17,257 bases of DNA from Caldifarciminota bacterium. GTDB lineage: Bacteria > Hydrothermota > Tepidihabitantia > B3-TA06 > JALVRC01. The notes below the pieces were generated by a model, which was given only the letters and a program-made list of their open reading frames with translations, had not been told where the DNA came from and did no database searches. This document shows, in pieces, positions 1 through 7,623 of this stretch. The translations under genes were made by a program, and so were the position numbers. The DNA is taken from contig JALVRC010000052.1 of NCBI GenBank assembly GCA_027025255.1, positions 1 to 17,257 of the forward strand, in the 5' to 3' direction. How positions within the stretch are numbered: the first letter of the stretch is position 1; the number at the start of each line of letters is the position of its first letter.

Positions 1-690
1 CTGTAATGTGGAAAGCAGATTTGAAAATATATTATCAGATATCAATTCAGAGAGAGAAAACTTATCACGGGGCAGGCTCCATGGCATATGTGTTTTTTTT
101 ATCTCAGGATATCTTCTTTTCATTACATTAACCCCAATAATTTTCTCAGCCCCCATAAATCTGGCTGCCCTAACAGGGACAGGTTCGATAACACCTCCAT
201 CCACTAATTTCATACCTTTAAGCCTGACCGCCGGGAAAACAAACGGTATTGCAGCACTTGCCTGTACAGCATTTATCAAATTCCCATTTGTAAAAAGCAC
301 CTCTTTTTTGGAACTTATATCCGAAGCAACAATACCAAGTTTAATCTTGGCTTCTTCAATCTTCGTATCTTTAAAATAATCCATAAGGACATCCCTTATA
401 ATTGACGAATCAATTATGCTATCAAACTTTATATTTAATTTAACAATATTACCTGCAAATTTTACAAGGGCTTTTTTATAAATGTCTTTCATCTCATCTG
501 AAGAATATCCGAACGCATAAAAAGAGCCAATAAAGGCTCCCATACTTGAACCAACTATCAAATCAGGTTTGAACCCTACTTCTTCTAATGCCTTAATTAC
601 TCCTATATGAGCAAGCCCCCTTGCTCCCCCTGCTCCAAGAGCAAGAGCTATAGTTTGTTTCTTTAGCCTGAAAATATCAAATAAACTCAT
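1..690 (-). CDS. Patatin-like phospholipase (RssA/NTE type), 3' end outside the window
   Basis: Serine acyl hydrolase of the patatin family, expected to cleave lipid acyl esters at or near a membrane. The frame is open from the ATG at 690 to the window edge (230 residues, no stop), so the C-terminus is missing. The glycine-rich oxyanion-hole motif GAGGARG is at residues 19-25. The nucleophile elbow GSSMG at 47-51 makes Ser49 the nucleophile, and DGG at 164-166 gives Asp164 as the other half of the Ser-Asp dyad. The catalytic parts are therefore all present and in family order. No signal peptide is visible; residues 1-12 are short and basic, so a cytoplasmic or membrane-peripheral enzyme is likely. 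The start overlaps the stop of the upstream membrane-protein gene by 4 bases (ATGA), which suggests translational coupling. The family call is firm; the natural substrate cannot be read from the sequence. Confidence 0.93.
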   Translation of the reverse strand, partial: MSLFDIFRLKKQTIALALGAGGARGLAHIGVIKALEEVGFKPDLIVGSSMGAFIGSFYAFGYSSDEMKDIYKKALVKFAGNIVKLNIKFDSIIDSSIIRDVLMDYFKDTKIEEAKIKLGIVASDISSKKEVLFTNGNLINAVQASAAIPFVFPAVRLKGMKLVDGGVIEPVPVRAARFMGAEKIIGVNVMKRRYPEIKKTHMPWSLPRDKFSLSELISDNIFSNLLSTLQ

Positions 691-1004
691 TTCTTCCCTT
701 TTCTTATCCTTGAGATAGTTGAAAATACAGAAAATACAATAACAAGCCCAAAAACTACCCATATATACAGAGGTATATTCTTACCAAAAATTAAAACGTA
801 TCCAAAAGGCAAAATTATTATTATCCCAAGTATTATACCCCAGAACATAGCCTTATTTTTATTGCCTTCTTTTAACGATTTTATTACCTTAAAAATAGAA
901 AACCAGAATGGCAATATACCAGCTAAATATATTACTCCAAATATGTACGGATTAACACCGTAGGTTTTCTCTATATTATTTAACCACTCAACAATAAATC
1001 CCAT
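687..1004 (-). CDS. Small membrane protein with three predicted helices, unknown function
   Basis: I do not recognise a family. From the start preferred here the protein has 105 residues. Three hydrophobic stretches, roughly residues 17-38, 52-70 and 76-95, are separated by a short basic loop (KSLKEGNKNK), and the tail is basic (RIRKGKK). This suggests an inner-membrane protein. Two in-frame ATGs lie close together, at 1010 and 1004. The Shine-Dalgarno run AAAAGGAG directly abuts the first ATG but sits six bases before the second, so 1004 is preferred; using 1010 would add Met-Lys. It lies between the pgeF-like gene and the patatin gene, and its stop overlaps the patatin start (ATGA). Position in the operon is the only functional hint. 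Confidence 0.75.
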   Translation of the reverse strand: MGFIVEWLNNIEKTYGVNPYIFGVIYLAGILPFWFSIFKVIKSLKEGNKNKAMFWGIILGIIIILPFGYVLIFGKNIPLYIWVVFGLVIVFSVFSTISRIRKGKK

Positions 1005-1006
1005 TT

Positions 1007-1600
1007 TCATCTCCTTTTAATTATTCCGATATTTCTTTTATGTTCATCCCCTTTTCTATACGAATAAAAAAGGTCTGAGTGAAATGTACAAAATTCAGGG
1101 AAAGACTCCTCTATAAATCCTGCTCTATCTAACAAAAATCTGACAGACCCTCTTAAATCCATGAGAAACTTATTGTCCCTTTTATATTTAAAATAACCCT
1201 TCAGGAAAGGAAATTTCCCTATAAATTTATTATACAGCTCTTCTCCGACTTCATAGCATTCACCACAAATAGAAGGGCCAAGGATATAATAGCCCTTACC
1301 AATTGTTTTTATCAAATTACCAATAATTCCTAAAAAAACTCCTCTCCATCCTGCATGTACAACACCAATAGTTTCATTGTTCCAGAAAAAAACAGGCACG
1401 CAGTCAGCAACCTTAATAAGAAGAGGGACCCTGGAGCCTGTATATAAACCATCTGCTTCATAAACACCACTGCGCTCAACATGCAAGATTTTAGAAGAAT
1501 GAGTCTGATGCATAGATGCAGTATTATCCCACTGAACATCACTCCCCTTAAATGTAAAAAAAATCTCTATTAGCTTATTTGAGAAAAAAAGCCCTTTCAT
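1007..1600 (-). CDS. pgeF: Peptidoglycan editing factor / polyphenol oxidase family protein (YfiH/PgeF-like), short form
   Basis: Member of the multi-copper polyphenol oxidoreductase (laccase-domain) family. E. coli YfiH/PgeF edits peptidoglycan precursors carrying misplaced serine, and other members are purine nucleosidases. The metal-site motifs are all visible: HQTHS (His34), ADG at 49-51, VADCVP (Cys67), HAGWRG (His82) and the GPSICGECYEVG segment near 108-119. A C-terminal FYSYR precedes the final RNIGII. At 197 residues it is clearly shorter than the usual 240 or so. The missing part is N-terminal: the usual stretch with a T-R-x-GG-type motif and an N-L-type motif before the first His is replaced by about 30 unrelated residues. 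It overlaps recJ by 4 bases (ATGA) and the downstream membrane-protein frame. The family is clear; the exact reaction is not. Confidence 0.88.
   Translation of the reverse strand: MKGLFFSNKLIEIFFTFKGSDVQWDNTASMHQTHSSKILHVERSGVYEADGLYTGSRVPLLIKVADCVPVFFWNNETIGVVHAGWRGVFLGIIGNLIKTIGKGYYILGPSICGECYEVGEELYNKFIGKFPFLKGYFKYKRDNKFLMDLRGSVRFLLDRAGFIEESFPEFCTFHSDLFYSYRKGDEHKRNIGIIKRR
1011..1018 (-). promoter_or_regulatory. Shine-Dalgarno that decides the start of the small membrane protein
   Basis: On the minus strand AAAAGGAG is followed at once by ATGAAAATG. Zero spacing makes the first ATG (1010) a poor start, while the second (1004) has six bases of spacing. The site lies within the last codons of the pgeF-like gene. 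Confidence 0.6.
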
Positions 1601-3267
1601 TTTATAAGAAAATCCTTTGCAATAAGTTCTATTGTTTTAAGCCCTTTAAAATCATGTGAAGCAATAGAATATACTATGTCAACCTTCTCTATTTTTTTGT
1701 TAAATTCTTTTAAACGATTATATTTCTGAAATCCTATGACATTAAATGTTTTCCTATCACCTTTTACCTTAAATTTTATATGCTTGCCCTTTATTACCTC
1801 TGGCAAACTTTCCACCTGTAATCCCCTCGTTAAAAAAACAGGAGCAGGATTACCAAATCCTGTAGGTTCAAGCTTTCTTATCATATTTACAATATTATCA
1901 CCAATGTCTTTAAACGCTATTTCCATATCAACATTTATGGAGGATTTAACCTGTTCAAAAAGCTTCTGCTGGGATACATAATCGTTTAATCGCTTTTTCA
2001 ACATTTCTATATTTTCTTTCTTTATCCTTAATCCACATGCATTCTTATGCCCTCCATATGCAAGTAGTAAATCCTTTGAATAATGCAATGCATCAATAAG
2101 GCTAAATGAATCAATCCCTCTACCAGAACCCCTTGCTTCATCTCCCTGTATTGAAAGAACTATTGCTGGTCTGTTATAAAGTTCTGTTAGTTTACTTGAA
2201 ACTATACCAACAACCCCTTCATGCCATCCATTTGCTGAAAGAACAATAAAATCAGGGATGTCATCATCAATACACTCTAAGGCCTCTGAAAAAACCCTTT
2301 GTTCCTCTTCTTTCCTTTCATGGTTTAAGGCTTCAAGCTTAGATGCAAGTTCTTCTATTTTATTCTTATCATCTGTTATAAATAGCTCAACTGCGATTTT
2401 AGCATGCTCCATTCTTCCAGCAGCATTTAATCTGGGACCCAATATAAATGAAATGTGCTGCCCCTTTATATGATTTTTGAAAGCTGCCATATTTTTTAGT
2501 ACCTGTATCGATTCAGGTGTATTGTTGTTAATCTGCTCCAAACCATGTTTAACCAGTATCCGATTCTCTCCTGTTAAAGGAACCATATCAGCTACTGTTC
2601 CTAAAGCAACAAAATATATAAACTCTTTTACCTCATCATATATATTTAATGTTTTATATATACCCTCTACAAGTTTAAAAGCAACACCTACCCCGGCAAG
2701 AAACTTGTAAGGATATAACTCATCAATTAAAGGATTAAGTATAAGACAATTAGCAGGCAAAACTTCCCTGGGTTCATGATGGTCTGTTACGATAACATCA
2801 ATACCAAGTGAGCGGGCATACGATATCTCTTCATTCCCGGTTATTCCGTTATCCACTGTTACAATAAGGGAAGACTTAAGTCTTCTGGCATAATCAATAC
2901 CTTCAATAGACATTCCGTATCCTTCATCTATTCTATGAGGGATATAGTAAGATACATCCAGGCCAATCTTTTTAAACGCCCTTATTAAAAGAGAAGTACC
3001 TGTAATGCCATCAACATCATAATCACCAAATATAACAATCTTTTCTTTTTTATCTCTGGCTTTAAGTAGTCTATTAACTGCCTCTTTCATATCCCTAAAT
3101 AGAAAAGGATCATGAAGATAAGAAAGATCAGGATTTAAAAATGCTTCTGCCTCTTTGCTACTTTTTACCCCCCTTTTAACCAAAAGAATAGCTATCCTCT
3201 TATCAATCTCTAACTCTTCTACTATTCTCTTTAAAATTTTGCTATCAAAAGGGGAAAATCTCCACAT
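1597..3267 (-). CDS. recJ: Single-stranded-DNA-specific 5'-3' exonuclease RecJ
   Basis: DHH-family exonuclease that degrades single-stranded DNA 5' to 3' in recombination and mismatch or base-excision repair. At 556 residues it has normal RecJ length. Catalytic motifs appear in order: FGDYDVDG (80-87), TVDNG (137-141), TDHH (161-164), ADMVP (226-230), then the DHHA1-type half with LNAAGRM (280-286), SGRG (381-384) and GGHKNACGL (405-413). An OB-like C-terminal region follows. Every expected metal-binding Asp and His is present, so it should be active. The start codon shares one base with the stop of the delta'-like gene (TAATG), and the stop overlaps the pgeF-like start (ATGA). Both junctions suggest translational coupling. 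No signal peptide; cytoplasmic. Confidence 0.97.
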   Translation of the reverse strand: MWRFSPFDSKILKRIVEELEIDKRIAILLVKRGVKSSKEAEAFLNPDLSYLHDPFLFRDMKEAVNRLLKARDKKEKIVIFGDYDVDGITGTSLLIRAFKKIGLDVSYYIPHRIDEGYGMSIEGIDYARRLKSSLIVTVDNGITGNEEISYARSLGIDVIVTDHHEPREVLPANCLILNPLIDELYPYKFLAGVGVAFKLVEGIYKTLNIYDEVKEFIYFVALGTVADMVPLTGENRILVKHGLEQINNNTPESIQVLKNMAAFKNHIKGQHISFILGPRLNAAGRMEHAKIAVELFITDDKNKIEELASKLEALNHERKEEEQRVFSEALECIDDDIPDFIVLSANGWHEGVVGIVSSKLTELYNRPAIVLSIQGDEARGSGRGIDSFSLIDALHYSKDLLLAYGGHKNACGLRIKKENIEMLKKRLNDYVSQQKLFEQVKSSINVDMEIAFKDIGDNIVNMIRKLEPTGFGNPAPVFLTRGLQVESLPEVIKGKHIKFKVKGDRKTFNVIGFQKYNRLKEFNKKIEKVDIVYSIASHDFKGLKTIELIAKDFLIK

Positions 3268-4166
3268 TACTTTATACTCTCTAAAAGTTCATATACAAAG
3301 CTTACTGGCTCTGTGTTCAATCTGACAAGACGTAAAGCATTATCAATTTTTAAAAGTCTTTCTCCGTCAATTAAATTATGCTCTCTCAACCACTCCTGCT
3401 CATAAAGTGTGTAAAGACTATGTAAAAACATTGGGATTCTTCTACGATTAAGACCTACCTCACGCGCCAATTTCTGTAAAAATTGGGTCTCTTTTTTTAA
3501 AGAGGTAAAGAAACTGTAAGCGAATGAATCAATATTTCTCTCTTCTGATACTATTTCTCTAAATTCATCAATTGTTGTAAAATCAGGAACATTTTGAATA
3601 TCTCCTTTAAAACCAAGAATCTTTTTGACTTCTTCCTTTCGCAACAGACCAACTTGATATACATGTAAACGAGAAAGAATAGTCTCTGGTAAAACCAGAA
3701 AGTTATTTGTTGTAAGAATAAAAAAGGCTCTTTCCCCGGGTTCCTCAAGAATTTTTAAAAAAGCATTATATACTACTGGATCCATTTTCTCAGCATGTAA
3801 TATAATCCCAATTTTAAAATTTAGCTGTGCAGGTACAAACCTGAAATCATTAATAATATTCCTGATATTATCTAAGCTATACCTATAATTCTGAAGCACC
3901 TTTGGCGCAGGTATGCTTATATCGTAAAAATCATCTAAAACGTATTTACTTGAAGATGACAGCGGAGCATATATCCTTATATCTGAATATCTTTTATATG
4001 CAGCCTGATTTACATCCATGGCATACGAAATTGCAATTCTGCGTTTGCCTATTCCTGACGGACCTGAAAGGATAAATGACGTTTGTGTACCGAGTTTCAT
4101 CCTTTTCTTCAATTTTACAATAAGTCCTGTATGACCTACTATTTCATCCAGCATTATTTTATCCAT
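3267..4166 (-). CDS. holB: DNA polymerase III delta'-like clamp-loader subunit (AAA+)
   Basis: AAA+ protein of the HolB/DnaX group, expected to take part in loading the sliding clamp. The P-loop is LSGPSGIGKRR (33-43), with Arg in place of the final Ser/Thr of Walker A. The region NAFLKILEEPGE (134-145) is the hallmark LKxLEEP of clamp-loader subunits, followed by FFILTTNN and ILSRL (163-167). This keeps the SR of the SRC motif but not the Cys. The Cys4 zinc module found after the P-loop in E. coli delta' and DnaX is absent; no Cys occurs in that region. At 299 residues it is slightly short. The frame opens at 4166, but a second ATG at 4154 (Met5) forms TAATG with the preceding gene's stop, exactly like the recJ junction, and may be the real start. 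Neither has a clear Shine-Dalgarno. recJ follows directly. DnaX is the alternative, but length and the degenerate P-loop favour delta'. Confidence 0.82.
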   Translation of the reverse strand: MDKIMLDEIVGHTGLIVKLKKRMKLGTQTSFILSGPSGIGKRRIAISYAMDVNQAAYKRYSDIRIYAPLSSSSKYVLDDFYDISIPAPKVLQNYRYSLDNIRNIINDFRFVPAQLNFKIGIILHAEKMDPVVYNAFLKILEEPGERAFFILTTNNFLVLPETILSRLHVYQVGLLRKEEVKKILGFKGDIQNVPDFTTIDEFREIVSEERNIDSFAYSFFTSLKKETQFLQKLAREVGLNRRRIPMFLHSLYTLYEQEWLREHNLIDGERLLKIDNALRLVRLNTEPVSFVYELLESIK

Positions 4167-5245
4167 AACAAAGGATTAACAGCCTTTCCCTTCTTTCTGA
4201 ACTCAAAATGTAAATACCCCATTACCTCTCCTATTTTCTGCCGCTTTTTTACTCTATCGCCTTTTTTAACATTTAAACTGTATAGATGAGCATAGATTGA
4301 ATAAAATCCCTGGTTATGGTCAATAATAACTGTTCTTCCATACGATAAGAATTTATCTGCATAGATAACCTTACCTCCACTAACAGCTATTACATTGCCA
4401 TTACACGATATATCTATTCCATTATTCTTTGTTTTAGTCTTATACTTCGGATGAATTTTTGAACCAAATCTTGAGATAATTTTTCCATTACATGGACGCG
4501 GTAGTGCGCCTTTACCTCTTATATATACAGTTTTATCCTTTCTTGTCCCTTTCTTAACAGCTTTCTTCCTCTTCCTCTCGAAAGAAGCTATTAAATTTTC
4601 TAATTTTTTTATTGTATTCTTAAGCTCTTTCTGAATCTTTTGCTTTTCTCTCTCTTTCTTTACTATATTGCTGTAGAACGTCTTTCTCTCTTTTTTAACA
4701 TGCTTTAAGGAATCTACCATGTAACTTTTTTCTTGCAAAATAGACTTTACACTATTCAAGGCACTACTTAACTCCTCTATCTTCATTCTGTATTCTTTAT
4801 GAACACTATAAAGATTCTCAATCTCAGCCCTTTCAAATCTTGTTAAAAATGAATAGAAAACAATATCCTTATAAACCTCTATCCATGGTTTAAAAGAGAA
4901 AAAAAGCCTCTGTTTAAGCCTTAACTTTATAACCTCCATTATCCATAAGGTTTTTCTCAATTTTTCTTTTAATATAATTAAACGACTTTCCAATCCTACA
5001 AGAGAAAGTTTTAATGAATCAATAAGTATGTCTTTTCTATGTTTTTCTTTTACAAGCTCATATACTATATGGTTTAAAACCGCCTCTTTTTCTTCTATTA
5101 AATTCAACTCTCTAACAACACTTTTTTTCTCGGTTCTGATTTTTCTCAACTCCTTAGTAATCCTAATAAGACGCCTTTTAGCACTTTTCAGCTTAACATT
5201 GTAATTAGTCGTATTAAACATAAAAAACAAAAGCAAAAATTTCAT
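4154..5245 (-). CDS. EnvC-like coiled-coil protein with a degenerate LytM (M23) domain
   Basis: A 363-residue protein of the murein-hydrolase-activator type. A short N-terminal hydrophobic stretch (about residues 2-11) may be a signal or anchor. Charged, helical, coiled-coil-like sequence fills about 17-110 and 135-240. A basic linker (KRKKAVKKGTRK) leads to a LytM domain at about 248-363. The domain keeps SRFGSKIHP, GIDI (Asp278), YAHL (His320) and LHFEFR (His346). However, the first zinc-ligand His of HxGxD is Asn274. The loop before HFE is shortened to MGYLHFE, so the first His of the usual HxH is Tyr344. Such a site should not hydrolyse peptidoglycan; known EnvC is likewise degenerate and works by activating amidases. 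It overlaps ftsX by 4 bases, matching the known FtsEX-EnvC partnership. No amidase is in the window. Confidence 0.88.
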   Translation of the reverse strand: MKFLLLFFMFNTTNYNVKLKSAKRRLIRITKELRKIRTEKKSVVRELNLIEEKEAVLNHIVYELVKEKHRKDILIDSLKLSLVGLESRLIILKEKLRKTLWIMEVIKLRLKQRLFFSFKPWIEVYKDIVFYSFLTRFERAEIENLYSVHKEYRMKIEELSSALNSVKSILQEKSYMVDSLKHVKKERKTFYSNIVKKEREKQKIQKELKNTIKKLENLIASFERKRKKAVKKGTRKDKTVYIRGKGALPRPCNGKIISRFGSKIHPKYKTKTKNNGIDISCNGNVIAVSGGKVIYADKFLSYGRTVIIDHNQGFYSIYAHLYSLNVKKGDRVKKRQKIGEVMGYLHFEFRKKGKAVNPLLWIK

Positions 5246-6078
5246 CTTAACTTTATGGTTTCTATAGAAAGCATTGATGTTATAAGAATAAATACAAAAG
5301 AGACAATGGTAGGAACAAGCAAATGTTTAACATACAAATCAATGGGAATGAAGCTTCTTATAAATAACCCGAAGCCAACACTCATAAGAATCCCAGCAAA
5401 AATACTCACAAGACCTAATAAACATGAAGTAAATACAAATACCATACGTAATTTTGCCTTCTTAACACCTTCTCTATAAAGTATATCAATTTCTCTCTCC
5501 ATGGCCTTCCTCTGGATAATTGTAAAGTAAACCAGTACCAGAAAAAACATAACACCAACAATTATGTTAAAAAAAACAATTAGAGAAAAGGCATTTTCAA
5601 AAACTGTATCTATATTCTTTACAACGTCTTTATCTATCCAGACATCTTTAACTCCTGAAATTATCAGTATACTTTTTTTTAGTTGCTCTACATCCCCTCT
5701 TGTATATTTATTAGCATTAGGATAGACAATAAGAATTGAAGGAAAATATGCCTCCGTGAGTGTATTTTTTACCAGCGTATCATTAAGAAGTTCCTCATCA
5801 ATATTCTTGATCAAACTCTCCATTGGATATGATACTACACTATCAATATTAGGATACTTTCCTATACTTTCTATTACATTAGCTTCATTTTGATTATCTA
5901 CAGCAACTATTACCTGAATATTCTTGTATACTACCCCTCTAACCTCCATAATCCCAGCAAGAAGGACAAAAAAGAAACTAACAATAGCAAATGCAAAAGC
6001 ATTTATTAAAAGCATTCCTATAAGACTGGCTCTTCCCTGTCTTATATTATCGCGCAAGAAACTAATCAGAAATATCAT
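5242..6078 (-). CDS. ftsX: FtsX-like cell-division ABC permease
   Basis: Inner-membrane subunit of the FtsEX complex, which relays a cytoplasmic signal to periplasmic regulators of cell-wall hydrolases. The 278 residues show the FtsX topology. TM1 is at about 19-42. A periplasmic domain at about 43-160 contains the typical PSILIVYP stretch (113-120). TM2 is at about 162-188. A cytoplasmic loop rich in charged residues (QRKAMEREIDILYREGVKKAK) precedes TM3 at about 212-240 and TM4 at about 250-272. The start overlaps the ftsE-like frame by 17 bases and the stop overlaps the EnvC-like start (ATGA). The order ftsE-ftsX-EnvC-like supports the assignment. A generic MacB/LolE permease is less likely given the short length and single small extracytoplasmic domain. 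Confidence 0.93.
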   Translation of the reverse strand: MIFLISFLRDNIRQGRASLIGMLLINAFAFAIVSFFFVLLAGIMEVRGVVYKNIQVIVAVDNQNEANVIESIGKYPNIDSVVSYPMESLIKNIDEELLNDTLVKNTLTEAYFPSILIVYPNANKYTRGDVEQLKKSILIISGVKDVWIDKDVVKNIDTVFENAFSLIVFFNIIVGVMFFLVLVYFTIIQRKAMEREIDILYREGVKKAKLRMVFVFTSCLLGLVSIFAGILMSVGFGLFIRSFIPIDLYVKHLLVPTIVSFVFILITSMLSIETIKLR

Positions 6079-6679
6079 TTAACCTTCCATCCTTAAAAAT
6101 ATAAATCCTTGAAATATTTAATCCCTCAATAAATTGGTTGGAAAAAAGAACAAAAGCATGGGGAAACTCATTAATAATGCTCTTTATTAAAGCTGAGTTC
6201 TCTCTCTTTAAATCAGAAAAAGGCTCATCCATAAACAAAAAGATAGGAGACTTCGCCATTGCTCTGACAAATACAACAAGCTTTCTAATTCCATAAGGAA
6301 GTTTATAAACTCTGCTTGAGGCAAACTTAGAAAGCCGCGTTCTATTTAACCACTGCATGGCTCTTTTCTTTGCATCTTTAATCCCTATGCCTCTTAATAC
6401 TGTAATGATATTTTCTTCAACTGTTAGATAAGGAATGGTTAAAGGTGGTGATGTAATAATACCAGTATTGGCTCTGAATTCAATTAAATCTTTCATACAG
6501 GTTTTAATTTCTCCCTTAAGAGGCTTTTGCCTACCTGTAAAAATTCTTATGAGTTCCTCTCGTATTTCATCATCGTGAATAACAATGATAACCCTATCAT
6601 CATGTGCAATAGAAAGATCAAAATCCGCAATATACTCTGCTTTAATATGGTTAAATTTTATTAAATACTTTTCAGCCAT
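6062..6679 (-). CDS. ftsE: FtsE-like ABC ATPase without Walker A (predicted pseudo-ATPase)
   Basis: By position and overall pattern this is the cytoplasmic FtsE partner of the adjacent FtsX, but it lacks most nucleotide-binding motifs. In place of Walker A GxxGxGKST it has IHDDEIREE (34-42), with no glycines and Arg for Lys. The Q-loop region reads GIITSPP (73-79) without Gln. The LSGGQ signature is LPYGIRK (127-133), and the H-loop His is Asn181. Walker B, LFMDEP (148-153), is intact. Flanking beta-strand and helix patterns (PYLTVEEN, FVRAMAKSP, IYIFKDGRL) align with FtsE without gaps, and the frame is open. Accumulated divergence is therefore likelier than a sequencing frameshift. It is slightly short at 205 residues. 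It overlaps the transketolase C-subunit frame by 19 bases and ftsX by 17. AAGGATAGAGGA just before the ATG supports this start. ATP binding would be weak or absent; the role is probably structural. Confidence 0.85.
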   Translation of the reverse strand: MAEKYLIKFNHIKAEYIADFDLSIAHDDRVIIVIHDDEIREELIRIFTGRQKPLKGEIKTCMKDLIEFRANTGIITSPPLTIPYLTVEENIITVLRGIGIKDAKKRAMQWLNRTRLSKFASSRVYKLPYGIRKLVVFVRAMAKSPIFLFMDEPFSDLKRENSALIKSIINEFPHAFVLFSNQFIEGLNISRIYIFKDGRLNDISD

Positions 6680-7623
6680 TCCTCTATCCTTGAGATAATC
6701 TTTTCTGTTGTTAATCCGTAGAAATCATATAAAGCCTCATAGTTTCCAGATACCCCAAATGCATCTGGCAGGGCAATTTTTTTAACAATATGCGGCTCAA
6801 CCTCTGTTATAAATGAAGACAGACTCTCTCCAAGACCTCCGATAATATTATGCTCTTCGACAGTAACAATAAACTTAATCCCTTGAAAAATGGGTAAAAG
6901 AGGTCTAAATGGATAAGGTTTTAGTCTATATACATCAACAACACCTATCTTAACTCCTTTCTTCTCCAATTCTAAAGATGCTTTAAGCGATGGATAAACC
7001 ATAGAACCAGTAGCAACAATTACAGCATCAGGCTTTTCGAAATTTCTGAGTAAAACAAATCCCTTATTATCAAATTCTGTATCTTCTGTATAAAAAAGAG
7101 GGAGTGAAGGCCTTGTAAGCCTGACATAAACCACTCCTGGAGTTTCAACAGCTAAGTGTATAATCTTTTTTACAGCATTAGCATCAGCAGGGATGAAAAC
7201 TGTAATATTTGGGATAAGCCTCATTAATCCTAAATCTTCTATTGCTTGATGAGATGCTCCGTCCTCCCCAACAGAAATACCGCTATGGCTTGCAACAATC
7301 TTTAAAGCTACTTCTGCATAAGCAGCAGAATTCCTTATCTGCTCCCAGGGTTTTGCAGTAGCAAACATTGCAAAACTTGAGACAAAAACGATTTTTCCAC
7401 TCAAAGCTAACCCCACACCTGTATCAATCATGTCCGCTTCAGAAACACCCATATCGAAAAATCTTTCAGGGAACAGCTGTTTAAATCTGTAAGTCTGTGT
7501 GGAAAGTGCCAGATCTGCATCGAGAACAACAATCTCTCTTCTTCTAACTGCAATCTCAATCAACGTTTCTGCATAAGCCTTTCTTAACGAAGCAGTATCT
7601 ACTTGAGTTGTAATAATGCCCAT
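6661..7623 (-). CDS. Transketolase, C-terminal subunit (split enzyme)
   Basis: C-terminal half (pyrimidine-binding and C-terminal domains) of a two-gene transketolase, 320 residues. It contains VLDADL (33-38) and GVSEADM (59-65), where Glu62 is the conserved residue that activates thiamine diphosphate. It also has SSFAMFATAKPWEQIRNS (82-99), HSGISVGEDGASHQAIEDL (113-131) and VEEHNIIGGLGES near the C-terminal domain. With the N subunit encoded just upstream, it transfers two-carbon ketol units between sugar phosphates and so provides erythrose-4-phosphate and pentose phosphates. GAGGAG with 5-base spacing fixes the start at 7623, inside the end of the N-subunit gene (25-base overlap). Split transketolases are common in thermophiles, archaea and candidate phyla. 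A DXP-synthase-like role is unlikely because of the two-gene layout and motif set. Confidence 0.95.
   Translation of the reverse strand: MGIITTQVDTASLRKAYAETLIEIAVRRREIVVLDADLALSTQTYRFKQLFPERFFDMGVSEADMIDTGVGLALSGKIVFVSSFAMFATAKPWEQIRNSAAYAEVALKIVASHSGISVGEDGASHQAIEDLGLMRLIPNITVFIPADANAVKKIIHLAVETPGVVYVRLTRPSLPLFYTEDTEFDNKGFVLLRNFEKPDAVIVATGSMVYPSLKASLELEKKGVKIGVVDVYRLKPYPFRPLLPIFQGIKFIVTVEEHNIIGGLGESLSSFITEVEPHIVKKIALPDAFGVSGNYEALYDFYGLTTEKIISRIEEWLKSI

Noticed and set aside
8..379. A 123-codon plus-strand ORF
   Set aside because: It is antisense to the patatin gene, whose catalytic motifs are all present on the minus strand; no ribosome-binding site or recognisable domain.
6062..6679. The FtsE-like gene as a frameshifted pseudogene
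   Set aside because: The frame is open from end to end, Walker B and the surrounding fold pattern align without shifts, and both overlaps with neighbours are preserved.
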